A DNA stretch of 64,000 nucleotides from Adenophora triphylla var. japonica (GCA_022495995.1 JAFEMH010006991.1:42092-106091), one strand, 5' to 3'; positions 45,655-59,700 are shown, counted from the stretch's first letter. Numbers and translations: made by a program. The notes: a model not told the origin generated them from the sequence alone.

Positions 45655-46863
45655 TCAATAATGAATAAAGAAGCTAAAAATTATTGAAAAACAAGAAATT
45701 TTCGGTCCGGTTCTGATCCGGATCACCATTTATGTGAACCTTAACCTGCCCTTATCCAAAACGATTACGATTACCCCAATTTCAATTTTCGTAACGGTTC
45801 ATGGTTCATGACAATTTCGGACTTTTCCAATTCGATTTCGATCCGAATTGGCCATCCCTAATCAAAGGGCTTGAAAGGTGGGTAAATGGAGTAGCATTTG
45901 AAAACTTTAAAATAAAGACATTACCACTTGTCGTACAATAATAATGTTAACTCCATTATTGATACATTGTGGGTCTAATAAGAGGCTGTTAATTATTTTC
46001 CTTTTTCGGAAGAATGGCGAAAAAGGTACAAAGGCAGCTGTCTACGTGTCACTTTCTTAGTACCTAAGGAAGTATCTCTCCAATGATCACTCTACATTTG
46101 GATGCAAATTAACCACGTAACCACTTATAAGAGACTTGGATAACTCTCATTTTGCAGAAGATTAGCTTGATAAGCACAAATTAGTTGGATTAAATTCAGT
46201 GTTTATTGATTGGTCAAATATTACTGTTTACTTGTTACTATTATAGATAAAAATGAAAATAAAAATGTGAAAAAATAAACATTGATACTTGCCTAAATTT
46301 TAAGGATTGTATATTTGTACTGAATTTAATATCAAATTTGTCTCTTTCTTTATGAAAATGCTTGAATTTCAATTGTACAATGAAATATTTTTTTTTTATT
46401 TTTATTTTTCATAATGATGTTCCACATTAAAAGGCGAGAATAGAAGAATTGAACCCTGACACTCAACTCAGTGAAAATGAGGTCTAACTTTAGCACTGAA
46501 CTACCCATTGATTATTTGTATGTTGAAATGTTTTCAGGATTATAACTACCCTGTAAATATCGACAATCTAAACAATTTTTCCTTATCTTGTCTTGCATGC
46601 GGTGTAATTGAGCCATACAATGGATTTTTTATGTTCCAAAAAAACACAATGGATTTTGGGCTTTTGTATTATTGCATGAGATGTCCATTTTTTTTTTCTG
46701 AAAAAATTATTTAATTAAATATTTAAATGTACAATTGTTATTGACTTACTCCTACCAATATGGATCATATATTTGCAAAAAAAAAAATAAACAAAAATGA
46801 AATTTGAATTAGCCTATGCTACATTGATGTACAATTTAACTATATAAACCCCGATCGGACATA
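45655..46863. other. Spacer with an hAT-like remnant at its left end
   Basis: 45690-45862 is rich in CCGAT/GATCCGG-type sequence and ends AATTGGCCATCCCTA, like the right end of the hAT element at 49113-50860; no left end is seen. The rest (45863-46863) is AT-rich with no recognisable gene. Confidence 0.45.
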
Positions 46864-47119
46864 CTCCCTCCGTCCCGGAGAACTTTACCCCTTTACTATT
46901 GAGAACGAAAAATAAGAAATAATGTTATTAAAGTATGTGTTGTTAGTGGGAGGAGAGAGAATGAGCGGAGAGAATAGTAAATTTGAAAAGTGTTGTGAGT
47001 GGGAGGAGAGAGAATGAGTGGAGAGAATAGTAATTTTTTTTTCCTTTTTAGAAAAGTGGGACTTTAAAGTGAAACGTCCAAAATAGTAAAAGGGGTAATG
47101 TTTTATGGGACAGAGGGAG
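46864..47119. mobile_element. Stowaway-type MITE (256 bp)
   Basis: TA on both sides, CTCCCTCCGTCCC at the left and GGGACAGAGGGAG at the right, with two GGAGGAGAGAGAATGAGYGGAGAG units inside. It lies about 0.7 kb upstream of the DUF4408-type gene's TATA box. Confidence 0.92.
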
Positions 47120-47163
47120 TATACAATAGTGATATTAAATGTATTACAGAATCAAACCTGATT

Positions 47164-47720
47164 TTTTAGTAGAAAAGGGTACACATTAACAATCTTTTTA
47201 GTAGAAAAGGGTACACATTAACAAGTGTCTAAAAGTAACAAAATACCGTTAAGGCGTTAAACAACTTTTTCATAATTATCAATTGCACTATCAAACCGAA
47301 AAAAAAAAAAGAAGCCAAAATCTTAAAAAAAAAAAAAAAAAAACTTTGAAAAATTTGTTTTATTTTCCCGTCAGTGCCTGTTAGTGTAACAGAATAAAGT
47401 CATTAATGTTAGTGTAACAAAATGCCAAGATAAAAAGTGTCGTTGTTAGTGTAATAAAGTGCCAGTATAAAGGGTGTCAGTGCATGTATATTAAGTGTCA
47501 GTCTTAGTATAACAAAGTGTTAGTGTTAGTGTAACAAAGTGTCAGTGTAAAGAGTGTCAGTGCATGTATATTAAGTGTCAGTATAAAGAGTGTCAGTATT
47601 AGTATAAAAAAATGTCAGTGTGAAGAGTGCCAGTGCATGTATTATTAAGTGCTAGTGTAAAGATGATTTTTTCTTAAGCTTAAAAAAATACATTTTTTAT
47701 AAGACCAACTCAAAAAAAAA
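47164..47720. repeat. GTGTCAGTG-repeat element, family copy A
   Basis: A 31-bp duplication (TTTTTAGTAGAAAAGGG type) at 47164-47223 is followed by an array of AAGTGTCAGTGTAAAGAG / AGTGCATGTATTA motifs (about 47370-47660). It ends with TTTTTTCTTAAGCTTAAAAAA and ATAAGACCAACTCA, which is the complement of the start of a related element at about 49357. Confidence 0.6.
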
Positions 47721-47792
47721 AAAAAACGAAATAATTTGATTATTTTCGAAAAATGTAAAATAAAAAGGGAGACGAAACTAAGTACTAGCGCC

Positions 47793-47800
47793 TATAAATA
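47793..47800 (+). promoter_or_regulatory. Candidate TATA box of DUF4408 gene
   Basis: TATAAATA, 97 bp before the upstream ORF and about 270 bp before the main ATG. Confidence 0.55.
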
Positions 47801-47889
47801 AGTGACCAACCCAAATGCCAAAAATCATTCGAAAGCCGAAAATCGAGAGGGAAAACCAAAATTAATCCATTTTACAGTGATAAATAAAG

Positions 47890-47982
47890 ATGATCACTCT
47901 CAACTTCACTCTTAACTCCTTCCGTTACCTCTTTGCTCTCATGACTCGCGCCAAATTCTTCATCTACTCCTTCTTCGATTGA
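47890..47982 (+). CDS. In-frame upstream ORF (30 aa)
   Basis: ATG ATC ACT to GAT TGA gives a 30-residue peptide starting MITLNFTLNSFRYLF and ending in Phe/Tyr-rich sequence. It is in the same frame as the main ORF and, apart from its own TGA, there is no stop between them (78 bases of leader). It may be a regulatory upstream ORF, or an N-terminal extension cut by a TGA. Confidence 0.45.
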   Translation: MITLNFTLNSFRYLFALMTRAKFFIYSFFD

Positions 47983-48060
47983 AATTCCCCTCAACTAGCT
48001 GATCAAAACTCTAAAACTGTTTCCCGATCGAGAAATTATAATCCGATCCCCACCGATCGA

Positions 48061-48723
48061 ATGGATTCCTTCGACCTAAAACTCGAAAAATCTAACGCGA
48101 TCAAACGATACCGCAGGCTTAAAAACCTCACGATCCTCTTCCGATTAGCCGAATTTTCCGTGTTTTTGATTATGATCTCCAAAATTCCATCCCAGATGTT
48201 GCCATTTGCCTACAAGTTCTCCCAATTTTCGAGCGAGTATTTCCAGGGACTATACGTCGCCGTTTTTAGCCCTCGTTTCGTCTTCATCATCGGTAACGTC
48301 ATCGTCGTCGTACTATTCGTCAAATCCGGTCATCTGTCTGTCACCGGCGGATCAGAGAATGGTAACAACGGTAGTAGTAAAGCTGATTTTTACGATGAAT
48401 ACATTAAGAGCTGTCATAGAAGCGAATCAATAGTTCACGAGGAAAAGAAGATGTTGCGGAGTCGATCGGAAAACATGATAATTAGAGAGAATCGCGAGGA
48501 AACGCACCGGAAATTGAGGCGGAGTGTGACGGAAGGACGGAGCCGGCGGATCAAAAGTTTTGATGACGAGGAAGAGAAGAACAACAACTGTGGTTATTCG
48601 GAGGATGAGTTGAGCGGCGAGGAGTTCCGGCGAACAGTTGAGGCGTTCATAGCGAGGCAACAGAAGTCGCTAAGAGATGAAGAGTTTGCTCCTATTGTGT
48701 ATATTGGTCCACAGTATAATTAG
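48061..48723 (+). CDS. DUF4408/DUF761-type membrane protein
   Basis: 220 residues, single exon, intact. The N terminus MDSFDLKLEKSNAIKRYRR is typical of plant DUF4408 proteins. Two hydrophobic segments (about residues 24-46, LTILFRLAEFSVFLIMI, and 68-90, PRFVFIIGNVIVVVLF) predict membrane anchoring. A charged, low-complexity region with Arg/Ser/Glu follows, and the C-terminal motif LSGEEFRRTVEAFIARQQK (about 183-205) resembles the DUF761 cotton-fibre-protein motif. The biochemical function is not known to me. The start is chosen because the family begins MDxF. An upstream ORF and a TATA box precede it; AT-rich sequence with AATATATTATAAATATT follows as the likely 3' UTR. This is the only clearly intact host-like gene in the window. 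Confidence 0.85.
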   Translation: MDSFDLKLEKSNAIKRYRRLKNLTILFRLAEFSVFLIMISKIPSQMLPFAYKFSQFSSEYFQGLYVAVFSPRFVFIIGNVIVVVLFVKSGHLSVTGGSENGNNGSSKADFYDEYIKSCHRSESIVHEEKKMLRSRSENMIIRENREETHRKLRRSVTEGRSRRIKSFDDEEEKNNNCGYSEDELSGEEFRRTVEAFIARQQKSLRDEEFAPIVYIGPQYN

Positions 48724-49112
48724 CTCCTTCTCTTTGTTTTCTTATTTCTTTTTTCCTAAATATATTATAAATATTAGGCATATATATTAAAGAAAATCTG
48801 GAAGTTTTAATGTCATGGATTTGTACATTGTTAAAGCATGAAATCCATGGGTGTTTTCCTTATACAGCTAGTTTCATTTATGCCTCCCTCTCTCTTTTCA
48901 GTTCTAACTTCTAAGGTACTCAAAACATGTTTTTTTTTCTCTACTGTTTGTTTTGTTTAGAGAATTTGATCCAAAAATTTCTAAATAAATCACTTCCCAA
49001 GTTTATCAAGTTTTTGATTGAATCAAAATGATCTGAATTTTTTATACAATAGTATATAATACTGTATGCAGTATTATATTCGTTTATATGTAAATATAAT
49101 ACTGCATGCACT
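48724..49112. other. 3' flank of DUF4408 gene
   Basis: AT-rich, no gene. A small inverted motif ATAATACTGTATGCAGTATTAT occurs near 49056. Confidence 0.5.
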
Positions 49113-50860
49113 TAGGGATGACAATTTGATCTAACCCGATCCGAAATGAATGCGATCCGATTCGAAAAATTAGGGTTTGGTTTGCAATTTTTAAAATTCG
49201 ATCGAGTTCGGATCACGTTGTCGACCCACCCGAAACCCGATCTGATCCGATCTGAACCCTAAATAAAAGCTTAATCTAAAATATAATTAATATTTTCCTA
49301 AATTGTATTTCTTTATTTATATTTGTAAGTGAGATTTTAATGATTTTGGACTATTCTTTATGAGTTGGTCTTATAAAAAACTAGTTTTTTCTTAAGATAA
49401 GAAAAAACGTGTTTTCAAAATAAACGGTGGCAATTTTGTAATTACTGGCAACCATGTTCAAAATAAACGGTGGCATTTTTGTAATTATCGGCAACCATGA
49501 TAAATGCCGTTGTTAATATTACAAATGACCAAAGTGATTTCATACCGGCATTTTATAAACATGAAACTAACACTTTTACACTAGCACTTTTAAATACATG
49601 AACCGGCACTCTTCACACCGACACTGCTACACTAACACCGGCACTTTGTTACACTAATATTTTCTTTGGCTCTCAAAAATACAAGCACCGGCATTCAAAA
49701 ATACATGGATGCATTTGAAAACACATTTACCGGCACTCAAAAATGCATATACCGGCACTCAAAAACACCGATAATTATTTTTGCCGATATTCAAAAAAAT
49801 ATGAACCGGCATTCAAAAAAACATGGATCGGCATTCAAAATTACAAGAACCGGCATTCAAAAATACATTGACACTCGCCACACACTTACTGGCACTCTAT
49901 TATACACTAATTGGCACTCCAAAATACATGGACTGGCACTCCAAAACACATACACTGGCATCTAATACCCAGTCCACCAATGCATCAAATTCTCAAACTG
50001 GTACTCAAATACTTATAAACTGGCATTAATTTACACTAAAACTGGCACATAAAATCCCTAACACCGGCACGTAAATAACACGACAAATCAAAATCTCTCT
50101 TACTAAACGCAAACGACAGTGAAGCGGTTGTTGTGGGCATTGTTGGGGATGATACCACCAGCGGAATTGATCGGAGTTGGTGGGTAAGGTTGCAGCGGCG
50201 AATGGAGAGGGAATTGGTGTTTGGATCGCCGGGATTGGAACAGGGAACGGTTGTGCAGGCGGTTGGTGTTGGCGTTGAAGGTTGATGATGGGCAATCGAG
50301 AGGAAAGGAGATGGGTCGTGGAACGGTGATGATGGAGAACGACATGGGTGATAGAGGAGCTCGTCGCCGGCCGATTAGAGGTTTGATGAAGACGATGGTT
50401 GTTGGATGGAGGATTGATTGAGGGAGATCTCGGATGAAGGTTTGGCCGGAGAAGGGAGGATTGGTGTTGGTGAAGGAGGCCGCCGGTGGTGAAGGTTAGG
50501 TTAGGGAGGAAATTGGCCGGAGATGGTGAGGAGGCTTGATTGAGGTTGAGGAGGCCGTATGTTGTCAGTAGGAGAAAATGTAAACAGCAATGGGTGATCT
50601 CGTTTACGTTTAGAGAGAGAGAGAGGTGAGAGCGGGTAAAAACACGTTTTTTGTTAAGCATAACAAAAAACGCGTTTTTTACAAATTTTTGGCATTTTCT
50701 ATAAAACATTTAACATTATAATTAAAAATAAATTTTACTCAAATAAACTTGGGCTTAAAAAATAGTCTTTAAATATAATCTGGGTTTCAGATCAATGAAT
50801 TTGAGATTGGAACGGGTTCGGATCAAAGGCCGATCCAAATTCGATCCATTGCCATCCCTA
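49113..50860. mobile_element. hAT-type non-autonomous element (1.75 kb)
   Basis: The ends are TAGGGATGACAAT (49113) and its near-complement ATTGCCATCCCTA (50860). The flanks CATGCACT (49105-49112) and CATGAACT (50861-50868) match at 7 of 8 positions, the 8-bp duplication of hAT elements. The subterminal sequence is rich in GATCCGA/CCGAACCC. A foldback-like element occupies its centre. Confidence 0.85.
49355..50690. mobile_element. Foldback-like element, family copy B, nested in hAT
   Basis: The left end TGAGTTGGTCTTATAAAAAACTAG then TTTTTTCTTAAGATAAGAAAAAACGTGTTTT pairs with a right end AAAACACGTTTTTTGTTAAGCATAACAAAAAACGCG (about 50638-50680). Each end is itself palindromic. The interior has many CCGGCACTCAAAAA units (49545-50060), then a GC-rich segment (50100-50560) that may be captured gene sequence. 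Confidence 0.6.
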
Positions 50861-51637
50861 CATGAACTATTATTAAATTAATAAAATATATTGAGAAACT
50901 TATCAAACATTATAAAACTTTTTTTGAACTTTCCTGTCACTATGCATTTGTTAATTATTACTTCACGAGAGTATAATTTTGAAAGAAATTGAGTAGCTAG
51001 AACAGTTAGACAGATGAACAAAGTACTGGTATAAGTTCTGATGTGATGACATCAATTAATGCACGATCAGATTTGCAGCAGATTAATAAATATAAAACAC
51101 GAAATAAAAACAATGTTTATCGCTTATCTACAGCAACTTTTACTGTATACAACAAAAACTTCTATTTAATAAATGATTTAATGTTTTGGTTTCAATGTAA
51201 AAGAAACAAGAGAAGAAATGAAATACTTAAACACTAAAAACACAAGTTCAATGAGAACTTTGTGTAACAAAATAACTCTCACAAAAAAAAAAAAACTCAA
51301 AGATAAATTATCTCTTTTAGGAATCGCGAAAATGCATAGCAAACAATGATGCGATCTTCTATATTTATAAGCCGTGAAAAGTCTTTTCTTTCAAGGAAAA
51401 GGAAGTGCTAAGCCATATAAAAATCTTCCTTCCAAATTCATGGAGTATTTTTTCAACAAATCCGCCCCACCCTTTCCTAAAATAAATCCCATGTAAGTCT
51501 ACAGGAAGATCACAAATACTTCCTTCAATTGACTTTTGTTGATCTTCCCCACAAATATAGCTTTCTAATACATGTGAGATTCATACAAAATAATCAAAAG
51601 ATACACTAAAACAAAGAAACTAATTAATATGTTATAA

Positions 51638-52415
51638 TGATGACAAAAACGTTCGGATCAGTCCAAATCCAGCAGCATGTTGTATCCTGGACGATTGAAT
51701 AGCCTGAAAAAGATAAACAAATACGTAGACTTAGTCGAGGCTTCACCGGCGTGAGAGTAAGTATTTGTGTTTAGAGAGAGAAATCAATTGACAAGAGTTT
51801 TGAGTCAAAAGATGTGGTACCAAAATAATGTGAATTATGGCTTGTATATATAGGCATAGCATTGTATAATTCTTATTGGATAGGAATGAATGGAGATAAG
51901 ATTTTACTCCAAGGATGATTATAACTGTTCGTTCCTTGTTGAATGAGAATTCGTGTGAGATAAAGTTATAATCCTAGGAAAATTATAATTGTTCACATTT
52001 CTTATTTGAGTATGATTGGTAAATAACAATCTACACGTGTGCCTGAGGCGTGTTCCTCGTCAAATATGGCCTGCTCGGCCTTGCATGATGCCGGTGAAGA
52101 CATTTAGGAAGGATAGGAAGTTGTTCCCTTGCTAAGTTGATAACCGAGGAGGGTCTCCTCGTCTTTGAAGGGAGGCCTTACTCGGCCTTGAGAGATGCCT
52201 TGCTCGGAATTGAATCCTGGTTGGGCCTTAGTCATTATGCGCCTACTATGTCTAGGTCGACATAGGGGAAATGACGAGGAGGCATGACGAGCGAAGGTAG
52301 GGAAAGCCCATTCCCTTTGTCGTAATTGAGACTTGTATGGATTATATTTTGGGCCCAATCCATTGGGCCTTGCCCGGTCATGGACCCACGTTCGTACCTC
52401 GGTTTATACCGTTCA
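51638..52415 (+). repeat. Solo LTR of the Transposase_28 element family
   Basis: Matches 41282-42040 over its full length, from TGATGACAAAAACGTTCG to TATACCGTTCA, with small indels. No internal region or second LTR adjoins it. I could not identify a convincing target duplication. Confidence 0.8.
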
Positions 52416-53744
52416 GGTTAGTACATAAATAATAACAACTAAATAAACTAAAGAATATATTTACAAATATATTATAAAAATAAGAAAGATACAAATCCTA
52501 ATAATTAGAAATCATCATTGGTAAAAACGTGTGAAACAACTAACACTTACAACCTCCCCCTGATTTGTAGTTTTGTGGTCAAAACAAGATTTGATAAATA
52601 TCTTACAATCAAGCCAATAAAGCAACCAGATTACCAAACTACCCAGCTCCCCCTAAATTTGTTACAGCTTATCATCAAACTTCGCTTATCTCCCTTTTAC
52701 TTTGTTTCCCCCTTTTTGAACAGAATTGATGAAATGAGTCAGATGTGAGTCTATATGTGACCACATCAGAAATCACACCATACGCAACAATTTGTGTTAC
52801 CTTCAATGAAGTAGAGAAAGATGGTAGTAGACAATGAGAGATGAGTAAAGGGATCTAGGGAGTCGAAAAACAAGGGATGATACTTACCAAAACTGATTCT
52901 CCATCCTTTTGAATTTTATGGACATTAAGGAATTCAAAAAATGGCTATAAGATCTTTTTTTTTTGTGAGTAATGTACCTGCTATAAAAATATCAAACAAT
53001 ACTATAGAGCACGCTTCCCCTAACCACAAACTATTTAGACAAAATCAAATTTGATTGGAGAGTAATAAAGCAAAAGATTTTTAGGCAAAAAATTATGGGA
53101 AGAATTAATAAAAAATTGAGTAATATTTTTACCATAAACAAGGATTACCTAAATTTATAACTAGAATGTAATGTATAATGTACAAGAAAGTGATGTATAT
53201 ATCTCAGTATTTTGTGGCATAGTATGAAATCAAACCCGGGAACTCATCTTTTCCAAGGAAGTCAATGAACTATTTTATAGTCTTCTTAGCCTCTAAAATG
53301 CACCCACCATTTTTTTGTTACGGAAAATTAAATTTGTGGGTAGCTTTCACTCTTCTTTACTCCCAATGATAGCCCATTTTTGATTGATCTTATCAAATTC
53401 GACACAAACTATTATCTTGATATCGTTTGATCACATTAGAGTGGCTTCATACAGTGGGTGTAACATCTGTTTCCCTTTAGATTTGGAACCTACTTAGTGA
53501 CATCCATTAGGATAAAAAGTAAGTTAACATTAACTTACATACATCGTAAGAGTTTACAATCTAAAGATGGGACAAGTCAATGGAGAAATTCAAGTGACCA
53601 CACAGATATATATAGTGCAAATTAAACTAATGTGCATGCATTTTTTGTAATTTTTTTTATTAATAATATACAATACAGGTGTAGACCATGATGTGACCAC
53701 ACAGGGAATCACACCATCAGATGACACACAAAGAGACTTTCTTA

Positions 53745-55058
<1,314 letters not shown>

Positions 55059-57590
55059 TTAGAGTCTAAAGACTCTCAAAATCAATGGCCTTGGTGAAAA
55101 TGTTAGCCAACTGGTTTTTAGTTCTTACAGGGTCTAGGCTAAAAAATTTGCTTCATAAGTTCTCGAATAAATTGATGTCTAATGTATTCGTGTTTAGTAC
55201 GAGAGTGCTGAACATGATTTTTTAAAATGCCTATAGCACTTATATTATCACAAAAGACAAATAACACATTACTTTTATGTCAGTGGTCCTTAATAATCTT
55301 ATTTATCCAAAAGAGTTGATAGCAACACCTGTCTATTGCTATATATTTAAATTCAGCAGCAGAGTGAGAAACATAGTTTTGATTGTACCACAAGACCATA
55401 TTATTTCCAAGACAAAAAAAACCCCAATTTTACTCTTCATATCATCAGTACCTTACTCATCTTTCATTATTTCAATAATTTGGGCTCAAAATGAGATACA
55501 TAGTGACAAATATTTACCTTAGGTAACATGAAAGATGACCAGTTTAGACCAGCAGAGTCTTTATAATTGACTCTAGCCTTCGCAGTGCTTACCAGCACGC
55601 ATGTCTCCAACCACTTGTGAGACGGAATGGTCCGTTTGTATTTTGCTTGAAATGTCTCTCGAACCCGTCCATGCATGCTTATTCACCATCTCGAGTTGGT
55701 GGAGGATGCCTCCGAATCTGAACAACCATTAGATTATTCTCACGATGTGAGCGCTGTGATCACATCACGGGATACATCGATCTTTTCGCATTCTCTTGCT
55801 TTTTCTCTAGAATTTTATGTTCAGATTCTTCATTGGCAGTCTTCATCTTTTCAACAAAACCTGTGAAACTTATAGAATTGTCATAAGTTTTAAATCATTT
55901 AAAGACACAATTGTTCGTTTTATCAAAAACCCACAAACTTGCTTATCAAATTTCACATGCATGTAATCGTCACACAAATGACTAATGCTTATGAGATTGA
56001 CCTTAAGGACTTCTACATGAAGAATATAATGGAGATTAGGTATACCCTCAACACTTAAGGTTCCTTTACCAACAATATTACCTTGGGAAACACTCCATAT
56101 TTCACAATTCCTCCATTCACAAGATAATCTGAAAGAAGTTTAGGTGTACTTGTTATGTGCATTGAGCACCCACTATCAAAATATCAAGAGCTAGACACAC
56201 TGCTATTCAGAGAAGTAAAAACAGCCTTACACTCCTCACCCTTCTTCACAACCCACACGAATCGGCCATAATTTTAGTGATGTGAGCTGTGGTGTGAGTA
56301 AATTTGGGCTCTCACCTGGGGAGCGAATTCCCCAAGGTCATAAATCATTTGATAACAGAAGGTCCTGATAGAACCTGAAGCAAAATAGTAATGACACACA
56401 AACTTCCTTCTCCTAGGTTTCGACTCCCACCTTTGAAAAACTTTAGATTTTGAGTTACCTTCACCTTCTTTTACAAAAGTGGATTCATAACCAATACAAG
56501 TTTTAATTTGACTTTTCAAGTTTAAAACTTTTTCAAGTTTAGCTTTTCCACTGTTTAACTTTTTAAAAGTTCCATTAGCTTTTTCAAGGTCAGATTTAAC
56601 TTTCTCGTGTTCAACATCACGCTTGGTAATCATGACCTCGAGTTTGGCTATGGAATCCTTTTGACTGTCATTTTCAATGGAAACTCTTTAAAAGTTCGGA
56701 TTTTAAAGAAGAAATTTCATTGATAGTTTCTCATTGACCTTTTAAAAAATATCAAGTTTTTCAACACACTTTTGTCAATCGGCAAAAAGATCAGTGTATG
56801 CTTCATGAAGTTCCTCAAAATTATCATCACATTCTTCTTCATCTTCTGATTTTTTAGAAATAGAAGAATTAAAGCATTTGAACTCAGAATAAGAGGTTGT
56901 GATCTACGGTGTGACTACATGCGAAGTAACATCGAATGATATTCGTGATTTTGAGATGAGATTTCTATAAGCGCTGGGTTTACAATCTCTTGTCACTAAG
57001 GATCACACATAAGCTCATCCCCTTTTTCTTGGACTATTGGCACACTCATTGGCAACGTGACTAAAGCCTTTACGAGGCTCTACATTGGGCAGAATCGAGA
57101 TTTCCTTTTTGAAAATCTTCTAGGCTGTTTAAAAGTATTTCGATATCCTACTCAATTTTCAAAAGTTGATGTACTTTGACTTTCTCGATGGAAACTTGTT
57201 GTTCTTTTGTTATTTAAAAATGATGTAAACCTTTTGGTGAGTAAATTCACATCTTCAATTTCCAAATTAGATTTATCTATTTCTTTAGAGATTTCTACAA
57301 AAAATTTTAGAAATTTGGAGGCACTGGAAAGAGCATCAGCAAGAGCAATACTATCAGCCTTATGTTATTGTTGAATTGACAGATTCATTTCGAACATGGT
57401 CAGAATACCCACGAGAGTATCTAATTTCATAGTCGTGGTGTCATGTGCTTCTTCAACAGCAACAATTTTGATGTTAAATTTTTTAGTTAATATTCTCAAC
57501 ATCTTACTTACCAACCTTTCTTTTGATATAGGCTCATCTAGGGAGAGACATTCATTCGATATTTTTCTTAAAAAAATAAAATAATTAAAA

Positions 57591-57754
57591 ATCTTAATCT
57601 AATAATAAAAAGGAAAGTAATAAACTTAAAACTGGAAAGGATGAGGTAGTATATAATACAATAACTTGAAGTTTCATAGATTAAAGAATGTGAGACTTAT
57701 AATCCTTAAGACTTAAGTTAAATCATTGTAGTCAAAACATTAGTTAAAGAGTTG
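57591..57754. other. Short AT-rich spacer
   Basis: No gene or repeat recognised. Confidence 0.4.
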
Positions 57755-58575
57755 TTCTAGTGTGAAACTAGTTTTAGGATAAGCTATCCTAAAACCTGTT
57801 TTGCTAAAGTGTCTTTTCTAGTACAATAAAGTGCATGTTGCAATATAAACAAAGTGTCTGTTCTATTATGACACTAATAAACATATTTAAATTGATTGTA
57901 ATGTTAAATAAAGCGGTGATATTGTTGAAAAATAGTTCCTGTTGTAGTGTTAAAAAGTGCCTGTTGTAGTATTGAAAAGTGTCACTTGTAGTATTGAAAA
58001 ATGTCTGTTGTAATATTGAAAAGTATCAAAGTGAATTAAAAAACACATGCCTGTTGTAGTGTTAAAATATGCCTCTTGTAGTATTCAGAAGTGCCTTATG
58101 CAAAGATCAAAAAGTTTCAGGTGAGTTTCAATTATTTATAATGTTAAAAGCGGTAAATGATATTGTTAAAAAATAGTAATTCTCTATTGTAGTGTTAAAA
58201 AGTCATGCATTGTAGTATTGAAAAGTGTCTATTGTAGTATTGAAAAATGTTTATTGTAATATTGAAAAGTGTCAAAGTGAATTAAAAAACACATACCTGT
58301 TGTAGTGTTAAAATATGCCTCTTGTAGTATTCAGAAGTGCCTTCTGCAGTATCAAAAAGTGTCAGGTGAGTTTCAATTATTTACAATGTTAAAATGTGCA
58401 TGTTGTTGTGTAGAAAACTGCCTCTTATAAGTTTCAATTATTTACAAAAATGTCACCGCACATTTTGAGAAGTTCTATTTATTTACAAAAATGTCACCGC
58501 GCCTATTTAAAAACACGTTCTACGCTCAGACGAGCCTAGAACACGTTTTACAAGAGATTTTCACTTAGTTAAAAC
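57755..58575. repeat. GTGTC-repeat element, family copy C
   Basis: The left end GAGTTGTTCTAGTGTGAAACTAG then TTTTAGGATAAGCTATCCTAAAACCTG is palindromic, and the right end AAACACGTTCTACGCTCAG-ACGAGCCTAGAACACG is likewise palindromic. Between them, AAGTGYCTGTTGTAGTATTGAA units form two long direct repeats (about 57900-58130 and 58140-58380). It is related in design to copies A and B. Confidence 0.6.
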
Positions 58576-58854
58576 TTGAGCAATAATTTTTCAGAAACAA
58601 GCCGTGAAGGATTCAATTATTCATCCGTTTCAAATTAAATGTTATTTTTGAAGTTAATTTGTCTTAAAATATTTCACATTTACTATTATTTAGAAGTATT
58701 TGAACTTGTATACCAATCGTATATTTGTTTATAATCGTATAATATCTCTTGTATAAATATTTAATTATTTAGAAAATTGAATAATTGTAAGGATACATTG
58801 TAATGATTGTATACATGTATCTTTCTCACATATATTAGAGTATTTTTTAATATA

Positions 58855-59088
58855 CTCCCTCCGTCTCTAAAAGTTTGTCTCATTTGACTTTTTAGTTGAA
58901 CTTTGACCACAAATATATGATAATTTAATTATGTTCATGAAATTTTAAAAATTCCTATTGATTCACCATTAATAATATTATTAACAATAACTTTTAGAAT
59001 TTCATGAACATGATTAATCTCTCATAAATTTGTGGTCAAAATTCAACAAAAAAAGTCAAATGGGACAAACTTTTAGGAACGGAGGGAG
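58855..59088. mobile_element. Stowaway-type MITE with long inverted repeats (234 bp)
   Basis: TA-flanked CTCCCTCCGTCTCTAAAAG to CTTTTAGGAACGGAGGGAG. Pairing continues inward through GTTTGTCTCATTTGAC and TTTGACCACAAAT, giving arms of roughly 100 bp. Confidence 0.93.
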
Positions 59089-59210
59089 TATGAAAGATTT
59101 CTAAAATATTTTGAAACAAAGGAATAATGGATATCAGCCTCAATTTCTACAACTATATCCTTATATAATTAGCATTTGATACAATATTTTCCTCCCAAAA
59201 TACTTACTCC

Positions 59211-59700
59211 CTCCGTTTCGCTCAGGCCATATACGTAGGCCAAGACTTAAATTAAGAAAGGGAAATAATGAGTGGTTGTAAGGAAGAGAGAGAATGAGTG
59301 GAGAATAATGAGTGGTTGTGAGGAAGAAAGAGAATGAGTGGAGAATAATGAGTGGTTGTGAGGAAGAGAGAGAATGAGTGGAGAATTATAAAAATAGCAA
59401 GTTTTGGGAGAAACTAGTTTCTCCGTAAATTATAAAAAGTTCACTTTTTTTCTACTTGCAAGTAGTTAGCGAATATTTAGGAACAATTTATAAAACAAGG
59501 GACTTTCTTCTTATAACTTCTGTGCCAGGAGTAAACTTAGTTTCCCCCAAAATATTGTGTTATAAAAATAATAAAAAGCTTTCCTTTTTTTTTTGGTAAT
59601 GTTGCAACTTAAAGTAAAATGTCGAAAATACAAGAAAATGTTTAAACCTCAATGAATCCGGAGTGGAAAGTATTAGTTTTAGATTTATTGTCAGCCAACA
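59211..59700. repeat. Stowaway-like left end with three 40-bp tandem units
   Basis: CTCCCTCCGTTTCGCTCAGG at about 59211 is not matched by a clear right end. Inside, 59270-59389 is three 40-bp tandem copies of GAGTGGTTGTGAGGAAGAGA followed by GAGAATGAGTGGAGAATAAT. Confidence 0.7.

Noticed and set aside
50026..50709. Minus-strand 227-codon Ser/Pro/His-rich open frame
   Set aside because: It runs through the palindromic end of the foldback-like element and has low-complexity composition; no recognisable domain.
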